Assembly (NCBI RefSeq): GCF_000311845.1
Contig: NZ_HE978575.1
Coordinates: 84,715-148,714 of the forward strand
DNA length: 64,000 bases
Direction of reading: 5' to 3'
DNA from: Enorma massiliensis phI
GTDB lineage: Bacteria > Actinomycetota > Coriobacteriia > Coriobacteriales > Coriobacteriaceae
Part shown: positions 17,253 to 24,241 of the stretch, in pieces
Layout of the letters: every line of letters starts with the position of its first letter
Position numbering within the stretch: position 1 is the stretch's first letter
The notes under the pieces: generated by a model
Seen by the model: the letters and a program-made list of their open reading frames with translations, nothing else
The model's database searches: none
What the model was told of the DNA's origin: nothing
Translations under genes and position numbers: made by a program

Positions 17253-18266
17253 CTAGCTGAGGCGTTCGACAAAGAAATCAGCCATGGAAAGGAGCAGCTC
17301 GCGGCAGTCGTTTTCGAGCTCGATGCCAGAGAGCTCCTCCTTGGCGCGTTCGGTCAGGCGGAGGGCATAGTCGTGGGCAAAGGCGATCGAGCCCGTCTCG
17401 TCGAAGATTTTCACAGCGCGTTCGAGTAGGGCGGCGTCTTGGGTGCCGCTGCGCAAGATTTCAACAAGCTCACGCCGGGTCTCGGATTCGGCGTGCTCCA
17501 AGGCATGAACGGCTACAAGGGTCCGCTTGCCCTCGGTGATGTCGTTGCGGAAATCCTTGTCGCCCGCATCCCCCACAAGGTTCAAAAGGTCGTCTTGGAT
17601 CTGGAAAGCCAGACCGGTGGCCAAGCCAAAGCTGCGCAAGGCTTCTACCTGTTGCTCGCTTCCTCCACCCACCATCGCTCCCACCGCGAGCGGCACGGCG
17701 CCGCTGTAATGCGCGGTCTTGAGCGTTGCCATGGTGAGGTAATCCTGAACCGTGAGGTCGAAGCGCTCGTTTTGCACCCAGCCCAGGTCGAGCGCCTGCC
17801 CTTCGACGGTTCGCTGCATCATGGCGGTCAGCTCGCCGAGTACGCGGAGCTTGAGGGGGGCGTCGAGCGCTTCGTCGCGGAGCACGGCGTCGGTGGAGAG
17901 CGTGATGTCGTAGTCGCCGCAGTTAATGGCGCGGCCCACGCCTTCCGTGAGGTACATGCAAGGCTTGCCGCGCCGCAGCTGGCCTTTGTCGGCGATGTCG
18001 TCGTGAATGAGGGCCGCGCTCTGGAAGTGCTCGATCGCTGCCGCGGCGCTTCGGGCGCGAGCGGGATCACCGCCCACGGCGCGTGCCGCGAGCATGCAGA
18101 TGAGAGGGCGGTGCCGCTTGCCGCCGTTTGCGGAAAAGGCGGCGAGCGGTGCGTACAGGTAGCGCTCAAGGTCCGCATGCTGGGTTTGTTCCGTAAAGAA
18201 CGAATCTAGATACGCGTCCAGATCATGGTGGTGCTCGGCGAGGTATGCGGCGAAGGCGTTGGCCAT
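17253..18266 (-). CDS. Polyprenyl (long-chain isoprenyl) diphosphate synthase
   Basis: A 337-residue all-trans isoprenyl diphosphate synthase. It has the GGKRHRP motif, the first Asp-rich motif HDDIAD, the conserved KT near LKTAHYSGAVPL, and the second Asp-rich motif FQIQDDLLN followed by GDAGDKDFRNDITEGKRT. It elongates allylic diphosphates with isopentenyl diphosphate, supplying quinone side chains or related lipids; chain length cannot be called. The start is ambiguous between 18266 (GAAAG eight bases upstream) and 18281. Downstream on the minus strand lies copy 2 of the palindrome family. Confidence 0.92.
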   Translation of the reverse strand: MANAFAAYLAEHHHDLDAYLDSFFTEQTQHADLERYLYAPLAAFSANGGKRHRPLICMLAARAVGGDPARARSAAAAIEHFQSAALIHDDIADKGQLRRGKPCMYLTEGVGRAINCGDYDITLSTDAVLRDEALDAPLKLRVLGELTAMMQRTVEGQALDLGWVQNERFDLTVQDYLTMATLKTAHYSGAVPLAVGAMVGGGSEQQVEALRSFGLATGLAFQIQDDLLNLVGDAGDKDFRNDITEGKRTLVAVHALEHAESETRRELVEILRSGTQDAALLERAVKIFDETGSIAFAHDYALRLTERAKEELSGIELENDCRELLLSMADFFVERLS

Positions 18267-18295
18267 AGTGCAAGCTTTCATTCGTGGTGCAAAAT

Positions 18296-18340
18296 GGGAC
18301 GGGGTTGTTTTGACTCATTGAGCCAAAACAACCCCGTCCC
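18296..18340. terminator. Perfect 17-bp hairpin between galE and the polyprenyl synthase gene
   Basis: GGGACGGGGTTGTTTTG (18296-18312) is perfectly complementary to 18324-18340 across an 11-base loop. Read with galE transcription, the hairpin begins about eight bases after the stop. The stem contains T/A runs rather than ending in a T-tail, so it may be a terminator or an mRNA-protecting palindrome. Confidence 0.7.
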
Positions 18341-18348
18341 TAAATGAC

Positions 18349-19410
18349 TTATTGGGCGGTGGCGAAGCCATCGGGGTTCTTGGACTGCCAGTTCCAGGAG
18401 TCGCGGCACATGTCGTCGATGTTGTACTGCGCCTTCCAGCCCATCTCCTGCTCAGCCTTGGTGGCATCGCACCAGTTGGCTGCAATGTCGCCGGCGCGGC
18501 GCGGGCAGATCTGGTACGGCAGCTCCTTGCCACAGGCCTTCTCGAAGGCGTGGATCACGTCCAGCACGGAGGATCCGGTACCCGTGCCCAGGTTGAAGAT
18601 GCCCACCTCGGAGCGGCCGTTCATCCATTCAAGCGCTGCGACATGGCCGCAGGCGAGGTCGACCACATGGATGTAGTCGCGCACGCCGGTGCCATCGGGC
18701 GTGGGGTAGTCGTCACCGAAGACCTGCACGAACGGGCGCTTGCCCACGGCCACCTGCGCCACGTAGGGCACGAGGTTGTTGGGGATGCCCTTGGGATCCT
18801 CGCCGATGAGACCCGAGGGGTGCGCTCCGATGGGGTTGAAGTAGCGCAGCAGCACGACGTTCCACTCCGGATCGGCGGTGTGCAGGTCCATGAGGATCTG
18901 CTCGATCATCCACTTGGTCCAGCCGTAGGGGTTGGTGGCGGGCTTCTTGGGGTCCTGCTCGGTCACGGGCGGGTTGTCCGGGTCGCCGTAGACGGTCGAC
19001 GAGCTTGAGAAGATGATGTCCTTGCAGCCGTGCTCGCGCATGACATCAACAAGGGTGAGCGTGTTGCCGATGTTGTTCTGGTAGTACTCGATGGGCTTCT
19101 GCACGCTTTCACCCACGGCCTTGTAGCCGGCAAAGTGGATGACACGGGAGGGCTGCTCGGCGTCGAAGATCTTGGTGAGGGCATCGCGATCATTCACGTC
19201 TGCCTCGTAGAAGACAAGGTTTTCGGCGGCCTGGGGCCCAACGATCTCGCGCACGCGGTCGAGGGCAACGGGGCTCGCGTTGTAGAAGTTGTCGACCACG
19301 ACCACCTTGTAGTTGCGCTGAAGCAGCTCGACCACGGTGTGGGAGCCGATGAACCCAGCTCCGCCGGTAACGAGAACGCAGGTATCCTGGGGTGCAAGTG
19401 TCTGTGCCAT
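18349..19410 (-). CDS. galE: UDP-glucose 4-epimerase
   Basis: A 353-residue extended short-chain dehydrogenase. The NAD-binding TGGAGFIGSHTVVELL is near the N-terminus, the SSSSTVYGDP segment supplies the catalytic Ser/Thr, and NPYGWTKWMIEQI gives the YxxxK pair. Substrate-binding motifs RYFNPIGAHPSGLIGEDP and DGTGVRDYIHVVDLA are typical of GalE. It interconverts UDP-glucose and UDP-galactose for the Leloir pathway and envelope sugars. GAGGAGC lies seven bases before the ATG. Confidence 0.97.
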   Translation of the reverse strand: MAQTLAPQDTCVLVTGGAGFIGSHTVVELLQRNYKVVVVDNFYNASPVALDRVREIVGPQAAENLVFYEADVNDRDALTKIFDAEQPSRVIHFAGYKAVGESVQKPIEYYQNNIGNTLTLVDVMREHGCKDIIFSSSSTVYGDPDNPPVTEQDPKKPATNPYGWTKWMIEQILMDLHTADPEWNVVLLRYFNPIGAHPSGLIGEDPKGIPNNLVPYVAQVAVGKRPFVQVFGDDYPTPDGTGVRDYIHVVDLACGHVAALEWMNGRSEVGIFNLGTGTGSSVLDVIHAFEKACGKELPYQICPRRAGDIAANWCDATKAEQEMGWKAQYNIDDMCRDSWNWQSKNPDGFATAQ

Positions 19411-19614
19411 GAAAGCTCCTCACGTTGGGTTTGCCTGAACGCGCTGCCCCTGCTTTGGTGCGCGATGTGCTTCCAAAAGTATAGCCGTTGCATGAAGGGC
19501 GAGTTGCGACGCATGGGAGGAGCGATGAATATCCCACTCGGGCCCCGGAGCGCGACGGAATGCGCTATCCTTATGCGGAGGGCGACATATAAACACACTT
19601 ACATCGGAGCACGT

Positions 19615-20919
19615 ATGTCACACCACGATCACGCATCCTCGTCTTGCGCAGACGGGGCGCAACTTCATCTATCAACCACCGCTCAGAGTGGCCATTGTCA
19701 GGCGACGGACATCCCTGCATCAGGCGATGGAGGCCGTGCGGCACGCGGCGAAGCGGCTGCTGTCTCGCGGCGCTCCGCTCTCAAGGCCATGCTCGCCATG
19801 GCGGGCGCGGCGACGCTCTTCGCCAATCCGGTGCGCGCGTTCGCTAAGCCCCAGGCCACGCAGGAGACGCTCGACGCCTTGAGCGATGCGCAGGCGAAGT
19901 ACGACGAGGTCCAGGCGCAGCTCGACGAAATCTCGACCCAGTATCAGGAGCTCAGCAAGCAGCAAGATGAGACGCTCAGCCAGATCGAGGATGTCGAGCA
20001 GCAGATCGTAGATACCGAGCAGCAAATTGAGGAGAAGCAGGCAGAACTGGAAGAGAACCAGGCGCTGCTTTCCGACCGTGTCGCGACGAACTACAAAACG
20101 GGCGGCAACGAGGCGCTCTCGGTGCTGCTCTCGGCTACGACGCTCGACGACCTTATCTCGAACGCGTACTACCTCGAGAAGGTAAACGAGCAGGACCGCG
20201 CCGTCATCGCGCAGATTGAGCAGATTCAGTCGCAGCTCGAGGAGCAGAAGGCCCAGCTCGAGGAGCAGAAGGCCCAGCTCGAGGAGCTCAAGACCCAGCA
20301 GGCCGAGCAGCTATCGCAGATGCAGGCCAAGCAGCAGGAGACGCAGGAGCTTCTGAACAACCTCGATAGCGAGGTCAAAGACCTCATCGCTCAGCGCGAT
20401 GCGGAGATTCTCGCCGCCGCGGAGGCCGAGGCCGAGGAGGAGCGCAGGCGCCAGGAGGCCGCGGCGTCGCAGAACCCCAATCCTCCGGTTCTGCCCGAGC
20501 GCGGAAGCGGTCAGGATTACAGCGCGGCGAGCGGGGCGCAGAAGCGCGTCGTCAACTCGTGCTACTACACGCCGTCTCCGGGTAGCGGCTATTGCGCGCT
20601 GTGGGTCTCTCAGGTGATGCAAAACGCGGGCTTTAGCCGCGTGCGGGGCAATGCGAACGATATGTATAACGCCTGGTGCACCAGTTCGAGTAAGGCGAAT
20701 CTGCAGGTAGGCATGCTCATTGCCGTGTCAACGCACAGCCATACCTCGGCCGGGCGCATCTACGGGCACATAGGCATCTACATCGGCGATAACAGGGTCA
20801 TGCATAACGTGGGCAACATCGAGACGCAAGACCTCGACTACTGGATCAGCTTCTACGGCACGACGGTGACGCCTCGCTGGGGTTGGGCGAACGGCATCAA
20901 CCTCGCTGAGCGCAACTAG
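19615..20919 (+). CDS. Secreted coiled-coil CHAP/NlpC-like peptidoglycan hydrolase with Tat-type signal
   Basis: A 434-residue protein starting at ATG 19615 (GGAGC upstream). A 50-residue polar leader precedes a twin-arginine-like signal (SRRSALKAMLAMAGAATLFA ... RAFA). Residues about 80-290 form a Gln/Glu-rich coiled coil with a direct repeat (two copies of LEEQKAQ). A C-terminal cysteine-peptidase-like domain has the candidate nucleophile in GYCALWVSQ and the His in GHIGIYIG. The layout resembles the cell-division-linked PcsB/CwlO/RipA hydrolases, whose coiled coil holds the enzyme inactive until engaged. Tat rather than Sec export would be unusual for this group; whether the long leader really directs Tat is an inference. 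Confidence 0.85.
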   Translation: MSHHDHASSSCADGAQLHLSTTAQSGHCQATDIPASGDGGRAARGEAAAVSRRSALKAMLAMAGAATLFANPVRAFAKPQATQETLDALSDAQAKYDEVQAQLDEISTQYQELSKQQDETLSQIEDVEQQIVDTEQQIEEKQAELEENQALLSDRVATNYKTGGNEALSVLLSATTLDDLISNAYYLEKVNEQDRAVIAQIEQIQSQLEEQKAQLEEQKAQLEELKTQQAEQLSQMQAKQQETQELLNNLDSEVKDLIAQRDAEILAAAEAEAEEERRRQEAAASQNPNPPVLPERGSGQDYSAASGAQKRVVNSCYYTPSPGSGYCALWVSQVMQNAGFSRVRGNANDMYNAWCTSSSKANLQVGMLIAVSTHSHTSAGRIYGHIGIYIGDNRVMHNVGNIETQDLDYWISFYGTTVTPRWGWANGINLAERN

Positions 20920-21010
20920 CAAGAGCTCCTCGTAGGGATTTTCGCGGGTTTTGGGGTTGGCCTTGGGGCCGACCCCTGCTGTTTTGGGCGTTTTTGAACG
21001 TGGCGGAGAA

Positions 21011-21151
21011 GTTCGAGGCTCGAGTCGGAAGGTTTTTGCGGACAAGCCGAGTAGACCCCGCTTACGCGTTACCAAAACCGCAGGTCGCGCCAATGTGAGC
21101 GAGGCGCTTACTCGGCGGGTCGCGAAAAATCTTCCGACTCGAGCCTCGAAC
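21011..21151. repeat. 141-bp hairpin element with 43-bp inverted arms
   Basis: 21011-21053 (starting GTTCGAGGCTCGAGTCGGAA) and 21109-21151 are inverted copies; the outer 21 bp are identical and the inner parts carry a few mismatches. The right arm is followed by CTTTTTA. It occupies the space between the convergent hydrolase and cysE genes, so it may terminate both, but the arms are far longer than a normal terminator stem. Confidence 0.75.
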
Positions 21152-21210
21152 TTTTTACTGCGTCCCAGCCGGGTCATTTTCATGTCGGATGGGAACCGGC
21201 CCGACCGTCT

Positions 21211-21945
21211 CTATCTCTTCTGCTGTTGCTGAACGAACTGATTGACAAGCTCGGTAAGCTCGGAGAGCTGGCGTTCCATGTCGGCTACCTGCTTTTCAAG
21301 GTCGCCGATGCGCTGATGGTTCTTGCGAATGCCCTCGCGGTTCAGGCGCGACTGCTCCTCGACCGGGTCGGGCATGCTTTCGCGGTGCTTGTCGCGGTTA
21401 TAGGTCTCCTCGACGATGCGGCAGCCGTTGCGCCGCACCACGCGCCCGGGAATGCCTACGACGGTGCAGTTCTCGGGCACGTCTTTTACCACGACGGAAT
21501 TGCCGCCCACCTTGACGTTGTCGCCGATCTGGATGTTGCCGAGCACCTTGGCGCCGGCGCCCACCGTGACGTTGTTGCCAAGCGTCGGGTGGCGCTTGCC
21601 GCATTCCTTGCCCGTTCCGCCGAGCGTGACGCCCTGGTAGAGCACGCAGTCGTCACCGACGACCGTGGTCTCGCCGATGACGACGCCCATGGCGTGGTCG
21701 ATGAAGAATCGGCGCCCCAGCTGCGCGGCGGGATGGATCTCGACGCCGGTGAAAAAGCGCGTGACCTGGCTCAGCACGCGCGCGGGGCCGCGTGCCCCGT
21801 GGTTCCACAGCCAGTGCTCGGGCGTGTGCATCCATTTGGCGTGGAGGCCGGGGTAGGAGAGGAAGATCACGAAGTCGCTTTGGGCGGCGGGGTCGTGCGT
21901 CTTGACGGTGCCGATATCTTCGCGAATGGTGTCGATAAAGCTCAT
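21211..21945 (-). CDS. cysE: Serine O-acetyltransferase
   Basis: A 244-residue left-handed beta-helix acetyltransferase that makes O-acetylserine for cysteine synthesis. It contains GVEIHPAAQLGRRFFIDHAMGVVIGETT, then GVTLGGTGKECGKRHPTLGNNVTVGAGAKVLG and the NSVVVKDVPENCTVVGIPGRVV end of the helix. After this it has a C-terminal coiled coil (RIGDLEKQVADMERQLSELTELV), longer than the short tail of E. coli CysE. The ATG at 21945 follows AAAAGGGGC; upstream Met codons extend into unconserved sequence. No cysK is adjacent. Confidence 0.93.
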   Translation of the reverse strand: MSFIDTIREDIGTVKTHDPAAQSDFVIFLSYPGLHAKWMHTPEHWLWNHGARGPARVLSQVTRFFTGVEIHPAAQLGRRFFIDHAMGVVIGETTVVGDDCVLYQGVTLGGTGKECGKRHPTLGNNVTVGAGAKVLGNIQIGDNVKVGGNSVVVKDVPENCTVVGIPGRVVRRNGCRIVEETYNRDKHRESMPDPVEEQSRLNREGIRKNHQRIGDLEKQVADMERQLSELTELVNQFVQQQQKR

Positions 21946-22201
21946 AGCTGCCCCTTTTGGCATGATGGCGGGCGTGCGGGCGAGATGGGGCGACTGTGGC
22001 AGAGCCTGTCCCATGTTCGGCCGGCGGCTCGGGGCGGGCGGCGCGAAGCCTGGGCGCCCGAGTGTTTTCGGTTAAGTATAGCGAATTACTAGGATTAAGA
22101 AACAGAGCTCGCGCCCTTCACGAGGTGACCTCATGCGAGGGGAAGTGTTTCTCCAAAAGCCGAGCGTTTCCTAGGGTGCATGCTCTCTTGCCGCGGCGTC
22201 T

Positions 22202-22301
22202 GTTAACAAATGGTCCCCGGACCCGCGCCCCTCGTTGCGTTATCCGTTAACAAATCACCCCCCCAGGCCCGCGTTCCTCGCTGCGCCATCCGTTAACAAA
22301 T
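22202..22301 (+). repeat. Direct repeats of about 45 bp (GTTAACAAAT units) upstream of ilvE
   Basis: GTTAACAAAT occurs at 22202, 22246 and 22292. The first two are followed by related GC-rich sequence ending in GCGTTATCC or GCGCCATCC, giving two full copies and a third start. They lie 115-215 bp before ilvE in a 470-bp gap with no gene. Repeated operator sites or part of a leader are both possible. Confidence 0.7.
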
Positions 22302-22415
22302 CGCTCATAAGCAAGAAACCTTTCGGTGACGCGTGTGAACGGAGTACCATAAAGGGCACGCGATTGCGCTCTGCGTTTGCGCACGGTTCAACGTTTCGAT
22401 ACGAGGGGAGCACCC

Positions 22416-23462
22416 ATGGCAGCAGAGAAGAAGGATATCGACTGGGGTAGCCTCGGCTTCGCCTATCAGCCCACGGACTACAGCTACGTCTGCAACTACA
22501 AGGACGGCGCTTGGGAGGAGGGCGGCCTCACCACCGATCACAGCCTCACGCTCTCCGAGTGCGCGGGCATCTTCCATTACTGCCAGGAGGTCTTCGAGGG
22601 TCTCAAGGCCTATACCACCAAAGACGGCGACATCGTCTGCTTCCGCCCGGACCTCAACGCCTCCCGCATGGCCGACTCCGCCCGCCGCATCGTGATGCCG
22701 CCCTTCCCGGAGGACAAGTTCATCGAGGCCGTTAAGATGGTCGTCAAGGCCAACGAGGCGTGGGTGCCGCCGTTCGGCTCGGGCGCTACGCTCTACGTTC
22801 GTCCGTTCATGGTGGCAACGGGCGAGGTCATCGGCGTGGCGCCGGCGGACGAGTACCAGTTCCGCATCCTCGTGACGCCCGTGGGCCCGTACTATTCCGG
22901 CGGCGTGAAGCCCGTTGCGCTCAAGGTGCCCGAGTACGACCGCGCCGCACCGCACGGCACCGGCGCCATCAAGGCCGGCCTCAACTACGCCATGAGCTTG
23001 TATCCCAGCGTTCAGGCACATGCCGAGGGCTTTGCCGACAACATGTTCCTCGACCCCATGACTCGCACCTATGTTGAGGAGTCCGGCGGTGCCAACTTCC
23101 TCTTCGTTGATCAGGACGGCACGCTCGTGGTGCCACAGAGCCACACCAACTCCATTCTGCCGTCCATCACGCGCCGCAGCCTGGTGCAGGTGGCGCGCGA
23201 CATGCTCGGCATGACCGTGGTGGAGCGACCGGTCGAGTTCGCCGAGGTCCAGGCGGGTGCGTTCGTCGAGTGCGGCATGTGCGGCACGGCGGCGGTCATC
23301 AGCCCGGTGGGCAAGGTCGTGAACGGCGACGAGGAGATCGTCTTCGGCGAGGGCGGCATGGAGCACGTGGGCCCGGTCATGCAGAAGCTGCGCGAGACGC
23401 TCACTGGCATCCAGGCCGGCGAGATCGAAGGCCCTGAGGGCTGGATCGTTAAGGTCGCATAG
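22416..23462 (+). CDS. ilvE: Branched-chain amino acid aminotransferase
   Basis: A 348-residue class IV PLP aminotransferase (BCAT) that transaminates the keto acids of Leu, Ile and Val. The PLP lysine lies in GTGAIKAGLNYA; EVFEGLKAY, the RP-rich substrate block (LYVRPFMVATG), EESGGANFLF and CGTAAVISPVGKV are family motifs. Length and layout match the longer BCAT type (about 340-360 residues). ATG 22416 has GAGGGGAG eight bases upstream. TACCAT in GGAGTACCATAAAG is a possible -10; direct repeats lie further upstream. A strong terminator follows. Confidence 0.96.
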   Translation: MAAEKKDIDWGSLGFAYQPTDYSYVCNYKDGAWEEGGLTTDHSLTLSECAGIFHYCQEVFEGLKAYTTKDGDIVCFRPDLNASRMADSARRIVMPPFPEDKFIEAVKMVVKANEAWVPPFGSGATLYVRPFMVATGEVIGVAPADEYQFRILVTPVGPYYSGGVKPVALKVPEYDRAAPHGTGAIKAGLNYAMSLYPSVQAHAEGFADNMFLDPMTRTYVEESGGANFLFVDQDGTLVVPQSHTNSILPSITRRSLVQVARDMLGMTVVERPVEFAEVQAGAFVECGMCGTAAVISPVGKVVNGDEEIVFGEGGMEHVGPVMQKLRETLTGIQAGEIEGPEGWIVKVA

Positions 23463-23478
23463 GTCGTTCATTCCCGGC

Positions 23479-23556
23479 GGAGGCCCCGCTTCCCCTTGTT
23501 CCGATGTCCTCGCGCTGCGCGCTGCGGATTACGGAACAAGAGAAAGCGGGGCCTCC
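23479..23556. terminator. Long hairpin terminator after ilvE
   Basis: GGAGGCCCCGCTT plus CCCTTGTTCCG (23479-23503) pairs with 23532-23556 over about 25 bp with few mismatches. The ilvE stop is 16 bp upstream. The following tail is not T-rich, so it may work as a stabiliser as well as a terminator. Confidence 0.65.
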
Positions 23557-23761
23557 TGCGTTTACGGCCTTTCTGGGGCTGAGTAGGGGCTGCGGCGGGC
23601 TTGGGCGAGCATCACTTCGCTCGCTCGCGTGCATTCGCGTGGTGCGTGCGCCGCTGCGCTCGCTCGCGTGCATGGGGCGCGTGTGGCGCACCGCTTCGCC
23701 CGCACTTCGGGCTTATATGCTTCGAGCACATATCAGTGCACCCCCCCTGCTGCGCAAAACA

Positions 23762-23817
23762 TGTACACGAGCGTCACGAATCGCCGTTTTTCGGCCAGAT
23801 TTTGACGCTCGTGTACA
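23762..23817. repeat. Isolated hairpin with perfect 15-bp arms
   Basis: TGTACACGAGCGTCA (23762-23776) is perfectly inverted at 23803-23817. The 26-bp loop carries GCCGTTTTTCGGCC, an internal dyad like those in the loops of the hairpins that bracket the nuclease-like gene at 40.4 kb. The surrounding 23557-24050 stretch has no credible gene. Confidence 0.65.
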
Positions 23818-23842
23818 CGTTTTGGGTGAGGCGCTGTGCGGG

Positions 23843-24054
23843 TTTGAATCTCTCGCTCGTTACAGAAAAAGCCCGGGCTGGGTGACCGGCACGGGCTTCG
23901 AGCGTCTATGGCGGAGAGAGAGGGGCCCGAGGCACCGCTTCGCGCCGCCGTCCGCTGCGGCCGCTCGCGCGGCCTTGCGTGCTTCGCTGGAAAACGCTCC
24001 GCCTTTCCTCAGCTCCGCACCTTCACAGGGTTCGAATCCCTCACCCGCTGCAGA
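23843..24054. other. Decayed tRNA-like and terminator fragments next to tRNA-Ser
   Basis: Two related modules occur about 185 bp apart. Each holds a T-arm-like GGTTTGAATC or GGTTCGAATC sequence (near 23844 and 24030), an A-run with a GCCCG/GGCTT hairpin, and the 16-bp tRNA-Ser 3'-end sequence TGGCGGAGAGAGAGGG (23909-23924 in the first; the real tRNA end at 24098-24113 in the second). No full cloverleaf can be folded for either fragment. This is typical of a tRNA end duplicated by past integration events. Confidence 0.55.
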
Positions 24055-24084
24055 AAAAAGCCCGCGTCCAAAAAGAACGCAGGC
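24054..24084 (-). terminator. Terminator of tRNA-Ser
   Basis: On the minus strand a GCCTGCGT/ACGCGGGC stem (one mismatch) is followed by six Ts, 14 bases past the tRNA 3' end. Confidence 0.8.
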
Positions 24085-24097
24085 TTGGTATTCACCA

Positions 24098-24187
24098 TGG
24101 CGGAGAGAGAGGGATTCGAACCCTCGAGACGCTCACGCGCCCAACGGTTTTCAAGACCGCCGCATTCAACCGCTCTGCCATCTCTCC
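24098..24187 (-). tRNA. tRNA-Ser (anticodon TGA)
   Basis: A 90-nt class II tRNA on the minus strand with encoded CCA. GGAGAGA pairs with TCTCTCC in the acceptor, TCTTGAAAA forms the anticodon loop with TGA, and a long variable arm (GGGCGCGTGAGCGTC) precedes the T-arm GAGGGTTCGAATCCCTC. It is divergent from the tadA-kinase fusion gene. Confidence 0.95.
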
Positions 24188-24241
24188 GTGGTAGGTAATG
24201 ATAGCATCGAATACCGACCGGCGTGAGAAAGAGGGGCGGCC

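Noticed and set aside
23504-24226. A 240-residue frame spanning the decayed region and tRNA-Ser
   Set aside because: It runs through a tRNA gene, terminators and hairpins and has no motif; it is open only by base composition.
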